From Closterium sp. Naga37s-1 (lineage: Eukaryota; Streptophyta; Zygnematophyceae; Desmidiales; Closteriaceae): a stretch of DNA of 64,000 bases. The notes beneath the pieces were generated by a model that was given only the letters and a program-made list of their open reading frames with translations, had not been told where the DNA came from and made no database searches. Position numbers and translations under genes: made by a program. Each line of letters starts with the position of its first letter. The first letter of the stretch is position 1. Location of the stretch: the NCBI GenBank assembly GCA_947471745.1, contig CANJKZ010000428.1, forward strand, positions 547,001 to 611,000. Direction: 5' to 3'. Shown piece after piece: positions 29,568-42,100 of the stretch.

Positions 29568-29885
29568 TGTTGGAAATCCGAATACAGTATAACGAATACT
29601 GTATACCAGTGTGCTGTTTGGTTTTAGTGTAGTCCTCTTTATAAGCTTCCAGGTCCTACAATAATCGTGTGACAATTATTGTAGGGCCACAATTATTGGA
29701 GCCTAGCATTATTGGAGGGTAGAGGGTACAATTATTTGTACACCATTATTGGTGTGAATGGGTCATTCTGGAGGGGTAGCTGGATGCATATATACCCTGC
29801 TCTGTCACTTCTTCAACATCATTGGATCATTGAGTAATCTTTGAGTACTCATTGGGTCAAGAGCAATCCGAGCTTGTCGACTTGG
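29568..29885 (+). repeat. Probable 3' LTR of element D, cut by A4
   Basis: Starts TGTTGGAAATCC after a purine tract, in copia style. It holds several ACAATTATTG-like motifs at 29660-29765, two of them as an inverted repeat, and a TATATA box at about 29790. It stops where A4 sequence begins, so the true end may be missing. There is no second copy to confirm it. Confidence 0.65.
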
Positions 29886-29999
29886 GTCACCACACAATCC
29901 GAGCACAAGAGCAAGGCCAAAAGGCCAGTTCACATGCAAGATCATATATAAAGGCAAACAAGCAAGTGCAGGTATAGAAAGATCATAGTACAAGCAAGG

Positions 30000-32900
30000 T
30001 CAAGAAGTGAGCAAGTGAGGCCAAGTAGGCACAAGACCTAACATCGTACAGAAGCGCTGATGATCACAAGGCGGAAGTGCCTTGGTAAAGATATCAGCAG
30101 TGTTGGCCTCAGAGGCCACGTGAGCAAGGCGCAGCTGACCACGCTGCTACAGCTCACGAGCAAGGAAGTAGCGAAGAGCAATGTGCTTCGTTCTGTGCTC
30201 CAGTCTGTGCTCCCGACACAAGGCCAGCATGGCCTTGTTGTCTACGTACAGAACTGGAGGAGAACAAGGCGACTCTCCTAGGTCAGTCAGCAGGTAGGTG
30301 AGCCAGCGTAGCTCCTGTGCAGCCATGGCCCCTGCGTAGATCTCAGCCTCACAGCTGGAGCTGAGAACAGAAGACGAGCGGGTAGACCGCCACGAAACAG
30401 AGCCGGAGCCAAGGCTGAAGGTGTAACCCTGTGACGACCGCTGCGTAGCCTGGTCGTCAGCCCAAGAAGCGTCAGCGTGACCTGTGAGGACCACTCGACG
30501 TCGCCCTCCAAGCACTAGCCCCATGCCCGACGTACTGCACAAGTAGCGCGACACCCTCTTCGCTGCAGCCATGTGCTCTGGCCTGTGTCTGCCAGGAGCA
30601 ACATAGCGTGCTAAGATGCTAAGAGGGTATGCAAGGTCAGGTCGTGTGCAGGTCATCAGGTACATGAGGCAGCCAACAAGCTCTGGGTACGGGCCACTCG
30701 GCTCTACGGACTCATTCGAAGGCAGAGCTGAGAGCGAGTGGCGAGTAGACAGAGGAGTGGCCTGAGGCGAGGAGCACGTGAAGTCGAAGCGCTGAAGGAC
30801 CTGCTGCACCATGTGTGACTGAGTCAGGGTAATGGTGCGCTGTGCTCTGTCCCGGGTGATCTGCAAGCCAAGGTAGCTGCGCAGTTCACCCAGGTCTGTG
30901 CACGTGTGTCTCTTCTGCAGCTCGGACTTCACGTGGGCTAGTCCAGCAGTGTCAGCAGTGGCAAAGACCAAGTCGTCGACGTACACGAGGATGTAGAACG
31001 GCGGCAAAGAGGTGTCGGTGCGCAGAAACAGCGACGGGTCGGCTGTAGAAGGAGCAAACCCAAGAGCCGCAAGTGTAGTCCTCAGTGTGTCGTGCCACTC
31101 ACGGGGCGCCTGGCGGAGACCGTAGACTGGCCGCTGGAGGCTCCACTGGGTACCGGGAGGAAACGACCCAGTGAAGCCAGGTGGGCGGCGCAGCCAGATC
31201 TCCTCGTGCAGGCTGCCCTGCAGGAAAGCCGTGCTGAAGTCAAGAGAGTGAAGCTCGTAGTCGCGCTGAGCGGCTATGTGCAGCAGCACCCGAAGAGTGG
31301 TCATCTTCGGGGTGGGAGAGAAGGTCTGAAAGTAGTCAACTCCCTGCCGCTGACTGAAGCCTCGAGCCACGTAACGCGCCTTGAAGACAGGCGGAGAACC
31401 CGGCGGCCGCTTCACCCTGAAAATCCACATGCCACTGACAATGTTCGCCCCAGGTGGGGGAACCTCGTCGACGTAGGTGCCTGTGGACTTCCAGGAAGCC
31501 ATCTCTGCGTCCATGGCCGACTGCCACTGAGAGGAGTAGGGACCCTCGATCGCCTCAGCGTACGATCGAGGAGTCGGGATGTCTGGTGCATCCGGGTCTC
31601 CCTCAGGGGCAATCAGCGTGGACACGAGATGGGGCAAAGCAGCAGCAAAGCACTGGAACTCCTCCTGCCTGTCCTCAAGGACGTCCGTGCTAAGAGCACA
31701 CTCACCCCCGACGGACGGAGGACAGACAGACTCAGACTCAGCAACTAGACCAGCAGCGTAGTCTAGACGACAGCGAGCAGCGAAGTCGACAAGCTCAGCA
31801 ACTAGGGCAGACGCAGCAGTGGACTCAAAGGAAGGGTCAGTGACAACAGTGGCCAGGAGACGCGTGACAGTAGGACTGGCAGCACGAAGAGAGTCAGACT
31901 CAGGGTCAGCAAGAAGAGGAAGAGAGGACTCTGGAGGAGACGGCAACGGGACACGCAGAGGAGCAGTGGAAGGACGCAGTGCCATCTGGTGTGTGCCTGG
32001 GACCGCAGGAGGACGTGGACGCAAAGTACGACCACTAGTGCGAGCAGCACGAACAGGCGACGCAGGACGAGACGCAGGCTCACGACGCTCAGCAAGACCT
32101 CCAGTAGGACCAGTGTAGGGAGAAGGAGCAGGTAGGGGGGAGGCGGGCTGTAACTGTGACTGCGACTGGACAGGCTGCGGACACTCTAAGGGAGGAGCAG
32201 GACCAGCAGAGGGCGGGAGACGAAGAACCTGCTCAAGGAGCGGAACGAAGTACGGCCTCGGCCGCGCAGCGCCTCCAGATCCAGCAAGGACAGCACCAGT
32301 ACCCCCAGCGGCAGCACCAGCGCCAGCAGCACCTCCAGCTCCAACAGCGCCAACTCCAGCAGCCCCAGACGCACCAGCGCCAGCAGAAACACCAGCGCCA
32401 ACACCCCCAGCAGCTCCAGCTCCAGCAGCTCCAGCACCGCCAGCAGCTCCAGCAGGACCAACTCCAGCAGCCCCAGCAGCACCCCCAGTCCCAGCAACTC
32501 CAGTACCGCCAGTACGAGCACCTCCGGGACCAGCAGCAACAGTAGTACCTCCAGCTCCAGCAGCACGGCTCCAGCGGCGGGCAAACCACTCGCGCAGCTC
32601 TTGTGGAGAGAGTGGCTCCCGCCTCGACGAAGCACCGCCGGCGGCCACACGAGCAGACCCAGCGCCCCCAGGCCCCGCACCCCCAGGTTCCGCACCCCCA
32701 GGCCCCGCACCCCCAGGCTCCGCACCCCCAGGCTCCGCACCCCCAGGCTCCGCACCCCCAGGCTCAGCACCTCCAGACCCAGCACCCCCAGGCCCAGCAC
32801 CCCCAGACTCAGCACCCCCAGTCTCAGCACCCCCAGACTCAGCACCTCCAGACCCAGCACCTCCAGACCTGGCACCCGCTGGCTCAGTACCTCTAGCAGC

Positions 32901-35900
32901 ACCAGAGTCAACAGCTACCTCGACAGGCTCGACTGCGTCTACTTGGGACACACCTGACGGGGCAGGACCCTGAGGGGGGAGGGGGTCTACCGGGGGAGGA
33001 CCTGGCGCAAGGAAGAGCGGCGGCGGGGGGAGGGGCGCAGTGCGGTAGGGGAAGAGACGGTAGTAAGGCACCGACTCGTCAAAGGTGACGTCCTGGGAGG
33101 ACAGAACACGGCGCGAGGTGGGGTGGTAAAACTGCCACCCAGGCGCGTCAGGGGGGAAGCCAAGGAAGACGCAGGGAACAGCACGGGGGGACAGCTTGTC
33201 CGCAGACAAGTCGCGGACAAACGCCCGAGATCCCCAGACCCGAAACGCAGATGCATCGCCAACCTTCCCCGTCCACCGCAAGGTGGGGGAGGTCTCTGGC
33301 AAGGAGACCCGGGGCTGAAGGTTGAGCTGATGCGCGGCGTACTGAACCGCAAACGGCCACAGAAAGTGGGGGGCAGCCGCATGCATCATGGACGTACGAG
33401 CGACGTCCATGACCATGCCAATGCGGCGCTCAGCAATCCCATTTTGCTGTGGAGAGGCTGGAAGCGTGAAGGTCTGGCGGATGCCCTGTGCACGACAGAA
33501 GGCTCCCAGACGGGCAGAGGAAAACTCCCCGCCTCTGTCAGAGTGCAGACGCAGAACAGGAAAGTCCGAGCCGAAACTCTCCCTGAGCTGGAGACGAGCT
33601 GCGCGGATCCAGTCGATCAACACCTCAATGACGTCACCCTTGCTGCGCAAGGGGAAGACTGTGGTGTAACGCGAGTAGTCGTCACCCACGGACGCGGGCG
33701 GGGCCCCACACGTCCATGTGGAGGGTCTGTAGCGGAGCCTCTGTCGGAGGAAACTCGGAGGAGAGAGGGGCGGCGCGCTGTCGCCCCTCGACGCAGGGGA
33801 CGCAGGTAGGGCCAGGCCCCGGAGGTAGGGGAGGGAGAGACCGAGGGAGACCAGAGACAATTTCACGGGAGGCCATGCCTCGGAGACGAGGCAGGGAGGG
33901 GTGACCAAGGCGGTGGTGCCAGAGGAGAGTCTGGTGGGACAGGAGACGACACGAGCAGGGAGCAGACCCAGGACCAGACCTGGACGCTGCAGCAAACACC
34001 TGACTCGACGCAGCGACCTGGCCAGACTCAGCAGCCGAAGGAGACTCAGTAGTAAGGGTGTACAGGCTCGACCCTGGCCGACGGGTGAACGTGGCCAAGT
34101 GTCGGCCTGTCCGAGCACACGTGCAGTGGGTCACCCGCTGACTCGCAGGAGTGAACAGGTCAACCCCCCTATCCTGTAGGTCCGCTCCACTCACCAAGTT
34201 CGTAGAGAACGAGGGGAGGTAGAGACCTGACAGGGTGCCAGAGGGGGCTGCCGGGCACGGTAAGACAGTGGAGAAGCTAGCAAGGACAGGACCCCCAGAG
34301 GGGTCCGCCAGGGAGACTGCAACCGGCCGACTGAGCGGCGTAAGAGTGGTGCGGTCTCGAAAGAAGGAGCGGGACGCACCCGAGTCAAGGGTGAAGGTGT
34401 GTAAGGCCTGAGCCGACGTAGTACCTGAGAGAGCAGACTCACCAGCACCTGGGGCAGCAGACGCACTAGCACCTGGGGTAGCAGACGCACTAGCACCTAG
34501 AGCAGCAGCCTCACCAGCACCTAGAGCAGTGGCCTCAATGCCCGGGTCAGGCGGTACACACAGGTAACAGTCACCCTCAACACTAGTAGTCACAGAATAC
34601 CCCAGGATAGCATCATAGTCAAGATCAAAGATGGCAACCCCCGCCCTAGACAGATCTCCCCAGCGAGGGATCTCTGACGCCTCAGGGAACTGGTGACGCC
34701 ACGCGTCCGTCAGGCGACCGAAGCAGCGCTGGGTGGAGTGCGGGCCCCCGCACTGCTCCCCAGCTCGGTCGCCGGTACGGAGGACGTAAGTGCAGGGACC
34801 AGTACCCCCACCGCGCTGACGCGCAGCGTACCACTCACGAAGCTGCTGAGGGGACAGGGTCACACCACGCTGCTGCTGCTGGCGCGGACCACCACCTGAC
34901 CCACTCCTCTGTGCAGAGTCGCGACCCGCTCCACCACCGCCGCCGCCGCCGCCTCCGCCGCCTCCTCCACCTCCGCCTCCTCCGCCACCTCCGCCGCCTC
35001 CGCTCCCTCCGCCACCACCGCCGCCTCCTCCGCCTCCATTGCTGCCGCCGCCGCCGCCACCCCCGCCACCACTCCCACCACCACCCCCACTCCCTCCACT
35101 GCCTCCACCACCACCTCCACCGCCCCCGCTAGCCCCCCCAGCGCCCTTGCCCCCCTTGCCCTTGCCGGTGCTGCGTCTCCCGCTAGGGGCAGACGCAGCG
35201 CCGACCCCGTAAAAACCAACGAGGTCGGCAGCAGCAGCAGAAGCAACAGAGGGCAAGGGGGGGGAGGGGGAACACCCCTCAAAGACGGGGGTGCGAGGGT
35301 CACCACGAGAGGCTCCTACAGCGACTATGCTCTTCTCTGCTGCTAGGAGGCCCTTCTCGAGGAGGTCAACGGTGAGAGTGGTGGGGCAAACTGAGAGGAA
35401 GTGGTCCCTGACTACGCGGAGAGAGTCAGGGAGCCGGGTGACTATGTAGTAGAGGGCGATGTACATGGGGGGGGGTTTCTTGGCGCAGAACTCAGCAGGA
35501 AGCGCAGCGCGGTAGCGAGTGTCACTAGTGCGGAGGTGCGTAATGAGGTCAGCGACTGTGGGAAAGGCAGCAAGGTCAGGGAAGAGGTACGGTAGCATGA
35601 GGCGGCTCAGTGCAGCAGTGGCAGGGGAAGAGTAGCGTGCAACTACAGCGTCGTACAAGGTCTGAGCACTCTTGTACTGGCTAAAGTGTGCACGCTCAAT
35701 GGTCGGTAGGTGGCGACGCACAGCAAGACGGGCAGCAGCATCGCGTGTGGCCCACTGTGAGCGAACAGTGCTGTCAGCAGTAGCAGGCGGGGCAGGGGAG
35801 GCACCAGAGGTGAGGTCGAACAGAGAGAGGCCGTCTGCCCTATCGCACTGGAGGAACAGCTGGAGGTCATCGACCCAGACCTACAAGTCAACAGCACGGC

Positions 35901-35937
35901 CCTCAGTGTCAAAGGTAAGAACACTGGGGGTAGCCAT
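30000..35937 (-). pseudogene. Copia A4 gag-pol, decayed
   Basis: The ATG is at 35937-35935 and the normal stop at 30002-30000. Seen damage: (1) a TAG replaces GAG early in gag (near 35882) where A1 has DFEVWVDD; (2) a short deletion near 33690 removes the segment after GPARVRG in integrase and shifts frame; (3) a CAG to TAG change near 30147 cuts RNase H after FLAREL. Protease DSGA, integrase and RT YVDD (30972-30983) are otherwise readable. The integrase-RT linker is full length, with GGAEPGGAE-type repeats. Confidence 0.92.
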
Positions 35938-36179
35938 GACTGCAGAGGTCTAGCAAGGAGTGAGCTCACCAGTACGAGTAAGTAGGGCCGGGGCGCGTCG
36001 GTAGGACTGGTAGCGGCTCAGCGACTCGGCTGCTGGGCGGCTCGGCGGCTCGGCTGCTGGGCGGCTCGGCGGCTAGGCGGCTCGGCTGTTGGGCGGCTCG
36101 GCGGCTAGGCGGCTCGGCTGCTGGGCGGCTCGGCGGCTCGGCTGCTGGGCGGCTCGGCGGCTCTGCTGCTGGGCGGCTC

Positions 36180-36950
36180 GGTAGCGGCGGCGTCGAGGCC
36201 GCGTAGGAGGCGGCGTCGGGGCCGCTTAGGGGCGGCGACGGGGCCGCTTAGGAGCGGTAGCGGGGCCGCGGAGGGGCGGCGACGAGGCCGCAAGAGGGCG
36301 GCGACGCGGCCGCGAGAGGGCGGCGACGAGGCCGCGAGGGGCGGTTGCAGGGCCGCTACGGGCGGCGACGGGGCCGCGAACGGCGGTGACGGGGCCGCGA
36401 GAGGGAGGCGACGGGGCCGCGATAGGGCGGGGACGGGGCCTCGAGAGGGCGGCGACGGGGCCGCGATAGGGCGGCGATTGGGCCGCGATAGGGCAGCGAC
36501 GGGGCCGCGAGAGGGAGGCGACGGGGCCGCGATAGGGCGGCGACGGGGCCTCGAGAGGGCGGCGACGGGGCCGCGAGAGGGAGGCGACGGGGCCGCGATA
36601 GGGCGGCGACGGGGCCTCGAGAGGGCGGCGACGGGGCCGCGATAGGGCGGCGACAGGGCCGCGATAGGGCGGCGACGGGGCCGCAAGAGGGCGGCGACGG
36701 GGCCGCGATAGGGCGGCGACGGGGCCGCAAGAGGGCGGCGACGGGGCCGCGATAGGGCGGCGACGGGGCCGCGATAGGGCGGCGACGGGGCCGCTGAGGG
36801 CGGCGCGACGGGCCGCTAGGAGGGCGGCGACGGGGTCGCGAGGGGCCGTGAGAGAGAGGGAGGGCCGCTGAGGGCGGCGCGACGGGTCGCTAAGGGGAGG
36901 GCGGCACACAGGGCGCGCCTCGGTCAGGAGCGACTCGATCTCAGGGCAGA
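36180..36950 (-). repeat. GC-rich leader of A4
   Basis: Tandem units of about 22-24 bp close to gggcggcgacggggccgcgata on the plus strand. Bases 36000-36180 carry a shorter gctgggcggctcggcggctcg type. No gene. Confidence 0.87.
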
Positions 36951-37000
36951 AAAAAAAATCGATGTTCAGTGGTGGGCCCTAGGAAGTTCCCACGAGGGAA

Positions 37001-37014
37001 CCTGCTCTATACCA
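37001..37014 (-). promoter_or_regulatory. Primer-binding site of A4
   Basis: The minus strand reads TGGTATAGAGCAGG directly after the LTR. Confidence 0.75.
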
Positions 37015-37139
37015 TGTGAGAAGTGAGGAATGAATTGAACTAGCACAAAGTTGGGTACAAGTAGGAAACCCTAGGAAACTGTACCCCATAGTGTCTACCC
37101 CACTATAGCCTACACAAGCTATATAATGTGAGTTTGACA
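37015..37139 (-). repeat. 5' LTR of A4 (125 bp)
   Basis: On the minus strand it begins TGTCAAACTC and ends TTCTCACA. The internal inverted repeat is kept with a wobble-type change (AGCTT opposite AGGCT). Confidence 0.9.
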
Positions 37140-37184
37140 CTAGTCGAATCACTATCCTCAAATTTTTGAAGTAAACTTAAAAAA
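37140..37184 (-). repeat. Left copy of the terminal direct repeat of the DIRS/PAT-like element
   Basis: Starts ctagtcgaatcac and matches 49827-49871 in the same orientation with a few differences. It abuts the A4 LTR, so A4 landed at or inside it. Confidence 0.65.
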
Positions 37185-38256
37185 CAAATACCACATATTG
37201 TGACACGACTCTTCGAGGAGTGTGCAGTGAAGTCGTCATAGCAGAATGAGACATCACATCGGTGGGACGTGACGATGGCGTGCGTGTCGATACGTAATGA
37301 TGGGTCGAGCTATTTCGCGTCGGATCCTGAAGGGTACGGGAGGCCGCCACCAACTCGCGATCAAGCTGCGTAATATACATCTCCCGAGCTTTGTCACTAC
37401 GCCATCGTCCAAGGGCCTTAAACAGTCGATCCGGCACACCAACATCGACGGCCACGGTGGCGGCCGATTTGCGAAATGAATGTGTTCCAAGGGAACTCGG
37501 GTCGAGGCCGACGCAACAAAAAGCTTCGCAACACCAGCCTCTGACTGTGGCGTAAGACGGGGATCGATCGGATGCAGAAGCGCGCGCGTTAGGTGGGAAC
37601 ACCCGAATATGGGGGGCCTTTGGTCTGTGAGGAAAAACCGGCAAGAAAGAGGAACTGTTGCATACGGGAGACCAGGCAGTGGCGCGTAGAAGACGCGGCA
37701 ACTGGGACCCATGCGCCTGTGCCGACGTGATCCGTTTTGGAGCGAGGAATAAAGAGCCACATGCAGTTGATGTCGAATTCGAGGTGGTGCCATTAAAGGG
37801 CAATCAGATCAGAGAAGCGCAAGAATGTTGCGAACATAAGAAGGGGAATGAGGCTGCGTTGGAATATACGGTAGCGGGGTCAGTGGACGATAAGTAAATG
37901 TCGCATATGTCGTAGATCTTAGCATGAGGTATCGGTTCTTTTGCCAGAGATGGTCTGACGCAGTGGTGTTGCGCATACTCTTTTACTTGGGAGGAAAGCG
38001 GTCCTCGAATAGGAGACTGCGAGCCGACCATCCAGTGGGCGCATGAGATAGCAGAGCAGGCGGACCGCACGGCCGAGATGGTGGCACCTTTGCGAACTGA
38101 GTGTAGTAAGAAAATTGCGGTCGTCAGGTCAGTGGCAGGGAGGAATGATAGTGAATGCTCATTACAAAAGGTGCGATATTGTCGCCAGTATGGTTCATAT
38201 GTGCGGATAGTTGATTGGGCGCGCAGATCAACCGTGAGCGTTAAGAGATCCCTCAA
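37177..38256 (-). pseudogene. Tyrosine recombinase of the DIRS/PAT-like element
   Basis: The N-terminal part (38256-37804) has a core-binding type fold sequence (STIRTYEPYWRQYRTFC). The C-terminal part (37803-37177) has THSFRKSAATVAVDVGVP, with the H-X-X-R pair, then GRWRSDKAREMYI with the probable nucleophile Tyr. This enzyme family joins element circles to DNA without a DDE integrase. The two parts lie in different frames, a third frame carries an intermediate piece (RSKTD), and the first catalytic Arg is not visible. So the gene has several frameshifts. Confidence 0.8.
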
Positions 38257-38299
38257 CAGTCGTCCGAGATAGGAACCTGCCAGGTGACATAACTATGCA

Positions 38300-38807
38300 T
38301 TAGTCATATATCAAGCGAAGGGCATACATATGAGAGTGGGGGAGACCGGCACCACTAAAGGCATGGAAATCGCTACCAATACCTAGACATATAGAGCCAT
38401 GGGCGAGATACATGCTCGCACATATATCGTGTGCCCAAGTGGTGCCGTCTGGGCATAATAAGGGCCACCAGAAGGCGCTAGGCCATTTCGGAACTACAAG
38501 AGTTACGGTCGCGCGAGATTGGCGGGCGTGGGCGAGGACGGCCGGAATTAGGGGTGGTGGGGGTAAGACGTAGCAGTTCTCTCCTCTCCAACTAAGGGAG
38601 AATGCATCTTGTGCGATGGCATGTTCGTGATATTCAAGGGAACAAAAACGGGGCAGCTGCGCATTAGACGGCGATGAAAATAGGTCAACTGTGTGTGGTC
38701 CCCGGTGACGCTCAAGTAAACGAAACCATATCGGTGCAAGGGAATAGTCATTGTGTAGGTCAATCTTTGAGAGGGTATCGGCTTCGGTATTGAGCGCTCG
38801 AGGAATC
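38300..38807 (-). pseudogene. RNase H C-terminal part of the DIRS/PAT-like element
   Basis: Reads IPRALNTEADTLSK, VDLFSSPSNAQLPRF and TLVVPKWPSAFWWPLL, which are DIRS-group signatures after RNase H. The open frame begins inside A5 at 38839, so its first residues are LTR-derived. In the uninterrupted element it follows the TAQWI motif near 45057 directly. Confidence 0.85.
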
Positions 38808-38933
38808 TGTGAAGAAATAAGGAATGAATGAACTAGCAAGCAGGTGGGTACAAGTAGGAAAACCTAGAAGTGTTGTACCCCATATTGTCTACCCCACTAT
38901 AGCCTACACAGACTATAGCATAAGAGTTTGACA
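38808..38933 (-). repeat. 3' LTR of A5
   Basis: On the minus strand TGTCAAACTC...TTCTTCACA. The polypurine tract lies to its right at about 38934-38957. Confidence 0.92.
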
Positions 38934-39130
38934 CACCCCCATAGGCAAAGTGGGGGAGAACAAGAGGTCACAAGACCAGTCAAGCAAAGCAAAGCAAGCT
39001 CAGGGTGGATCACAACGTCACCACACAGTCCGAGCACAAGAGCAAGGCCAGAAGGCCAGTTCACATGCAAGATCATATATAAAGGTAAACAAGCAAGTGC
39101 AGGTATAGAAAGATCACAGTACAAGCAAGG

Positions 39131-42100
39131 TCAAGAAGTGAGCAAGTGAGGCCAAGTAGGCACAAGACCTAGCATCGTACAGAAGCGCTGATGATCACAA
39201 GGCGGAAGTGCCTTGGTAAAGATATCAGCAGTGTTGGCCTCAGAGGCCACGTAGGTAAGGCGTAGCTGACCACGCTGCTGCAGCTCACGAGCCAGGAAGT
39301 AGCGAAGAGCAATGTGCTTCGTTCTGTGCTCCAGTCTGTGCTCCCGACACAAGGCCAGCATGGCCTTGTTGTCTACGTACAGAAGTGGAGGAGAACGAGG
39401 CGGCTCTCCTAGGTCAGTCAGCAGGTAGGTGAGCCAGCGTAGCTCTTGTGCAGCCATGGCTCCCGCGTAGATCTCGGCCTCACAGCTGGAGCCGAGAACA
39501 GAAGACGAGCGCGTAGACCGCCACGAAACAGAGCCGGAGCCAAGGCTGAAGGTGTAACCCTGTGACGACCGCTGCGTAGCCTGGTCGTCAGCCCAAGAAG
39601 CGTCTGCGTGACCTGTGAGGACCACTCGACGTCGCCCTCCAAGCACTAGCCCCATGCCCGACGTACTGCACAAGTAGCGCAACACCCTCTTCGCTGCAGC
39701 CATGTGCTCTGGTCGGTGTCTCCCAGGAGCAACATAGCGTGCCAAGATGCTAAGAGGGTATGCAAGGTCAGGTCGTGTGCAGGTCATCAGGTACATGAGG
39801 CAGCCAACAAGCTCTGGGTACGGGCCACTCGGCTCTACGGACTCATCCGAAGGCAGAGCTGAGAGCGAGTGGCGAGTAGACAGAGGAGTGGCCTGAGGCG
39901 AGGAGTACGTGAAGTCGAAGCGCTGAAGGACCTGCTGCACCATGTGTGACTGAGTCAGGGTAATGGTGCGCTGTGCTCTGTCCCGGGTGATCTGCAAGCC
40001 AAGGTAGCTGCGTAGTTCACCCAGGTCTGTGCACGTGTGTCTCTTCTGCAGCTCGGACTTCACGTGGGCGAGTCCAGCAGTGTCAGCAGTGGCAAAGACC
40101 AAGTCGTCGACGTACACGAGGATGTAGAACGGCGGCAAAGAGGTGTCGGTGCGCAGAAACAACGACGGGTCGGCTGTAGAAGGAGCAAACCCAAGAGCCG
40201 CAAGTGTAGTCCTCAGTGTGTCGTGCCACTCACGGGGCGCCTGGCGGAGACCGTAGACTGGCCGCCGGAGGCTCCACTGGGTACCAGGAGGAAACGACCC
40301 AGTGAAGCCAGGTGGGCGGCGCAGCCAGATCTCCTCGTGCAGGCGGCCCTGCAAGAAAGCTGTGCTGAAGTCAAGAGAGTGAAGTTCGTAGTCGCGCTGA
40401 GCGGCTATGTGCAGCAGCACCCGAAGAGTGGTCATCTTCGGGGTGGGAGAGAAGGTCTGAAAGTAGTCAACTCCCTGCCGCTGACTGAAGCCTCGAGCCA
40501 TGTAACGCGCCTTGAAGACAGGCGGAGAACCCGGCGGCCGCTTCACCCTGAAAATCCACATGCCACTGACAATGTTCGCCCCAGGTGGGGGAACCTCGTC
40601 GACGTAGGTGCCTGTGGACTTCCAGGAAGCCATCTCTGCGTCCATGGCTGACTGCCACTGTGAGGAGTAGGGACCCTCGATCGCCTCAGCGTACGATCGA
40701 GGAGTCGGGATGTCTGGTGCATCCGGGTCTCCCTCAGGGGCAATCAGCGTGGACACGAGATGAGGCAAAGCAGCAGCAAAACACTGGAACTCCTCCTGCC
40801 TGTCCTCAAGGACGTCAGTGCTAAGAGCACACTCACCCCCGACGGACGGAGGACAGACAGACTCAGACTCAGCAACAAGACTAGCGGCGTAGTCTAGACG
40901 ACAGCGAGCTGCAAAGTCGACAAGCTCAGCAACCAAGGCAGACGCAGCAGTGGACTCAAAGGAAGGGTCAGTGACAACAGTAGCCAGGAGACGCGTGACA
41001 GTAGGACTGGCAGCACGAAGAGAGTCAGACTCCGGGTCAGCAAGAACAGGAAGAGAGGACTCTGGAGGAGACAGCAACGGGACACGCAGAGGAGCAGTGG
41101 AAGGACGCAGTGCCATCTGGTGTGTGCCTGGGACCGCAGGAGGACGCGGACGCGGAGCACGACCACTAGTGCGAGCAGCACGAACAGGCGACGCAGGACG
41201 AGACGCAGGCTCACGACGCTCGGCAAGACCTCCAGTAGGACCAGTGTAGGGAGAAGGAGCAGGTAGGGGGGAGGCGGGCTGTAACTGTGACTGCGACTGG
41301 ACAGGCTGTGGACACTCTAAGGGAGGAGCAGGAACAGTAGAGGGCGGGAGACCAAGAACCTGCTCAAGGAGCGGAACGAAGTACGGTCGCGGCCGCGCAG
41401 CGCCTCCAGACCCAGCAGGGACAGCACCAGTACTCCCAGGGGCAGCACCAGCGCCAGTAGCACCTCCAGCTCCAACAGCGCCAACTCCAGCACCCTCAGA
41501 CGCACCAGCGCCAGCAGAACCACCAGCGCCAACATCCCCAGCAGCTCCAGCTCCAGCAGCTCCAGCAGCACCAACCCCAGTAGGACCGGTAGCTCCAGTA
41601 CCGCCAGCAGCTCCAGTAGTACCTCCAGCAGGACCAACTCCAGCAGCCCCAGCAGCACCCCCAGTCCCCGCTCACACGAGCAGACTCAGCACCCCCAGGC
41701 TCCGCACCCCCAGGCTCAGCACCCCCAGGCTCAGCACCCCGAGACTCAGCACCCCCAGGCTCAGCACCCCCAGACTCAGCACCCCCAGGCTCCGCACCCA
41801 CAGGCTCAGCACCTCCAGACCCGGCACCCGCAGGCTCAGCACCTCTAGCAGCACCAAAGTCAACAGCTACCTCGACAGGCTCGACTGCGTCTACCTGGGA
41901 CACACCTGACGGGGCAGGACCCTGAGGGGGGAGGGGGTCTACCGGGGGAGGACCTGGCGCAAGGAAGAGCGGCGGCGGGGGGAGGGGCGCAGTGCGGTAG
42001 GGGAAGAGACGGTAGTAAGGCACCGACTCGTCGAAGGTGACGTCCTGGGAGGACAGAACACGGCGCGAGGTGGGGTGGTAAAACTGCCAACCAGGCGCGT

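Larger units (their letters stand above)
18657..29885 (+). mobile_element. Copia-like element D, split by A3
   Basis: The left part 18657-21243 holds gag-protease, the right part 28209-29567 holds its tail, and 29568-29885 looks like its 3' LTR. A3 (21244-28208) interrupts it between ATGCT and ATGGT. No integrase or RT is recognisable in the 1.2 kb between the end of the frame and the LTR, so D is either deleted or a non-autonomous gag-protease element. The left boundary is uncertain and no 5' LTR is clear. Confidence 0.65.
29886..37139 (-). mobile_element. Copia element A4, lacking its 3' LTR
   Basis: The 5' LTR is at the right (37015-37139). The left end stops inside the 3' untranslated region at about 29886, so the polypurine tract and 3' LTR are gone. 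It is of the A1 type with capsid and polyglycine. Several lesions disrupt the frame. Its right flank is CTAGT, but no left duplication can be tested. Confidence 0.9.

Noticed and set aside
37254..37793. Second long minus-strand frame over the recombinase (about 179 codons)
   Set aside because: It overlaps the frame carrying THSFRKSAAT and GRWRSDKAREMYI and shows no recombinase motif itself.
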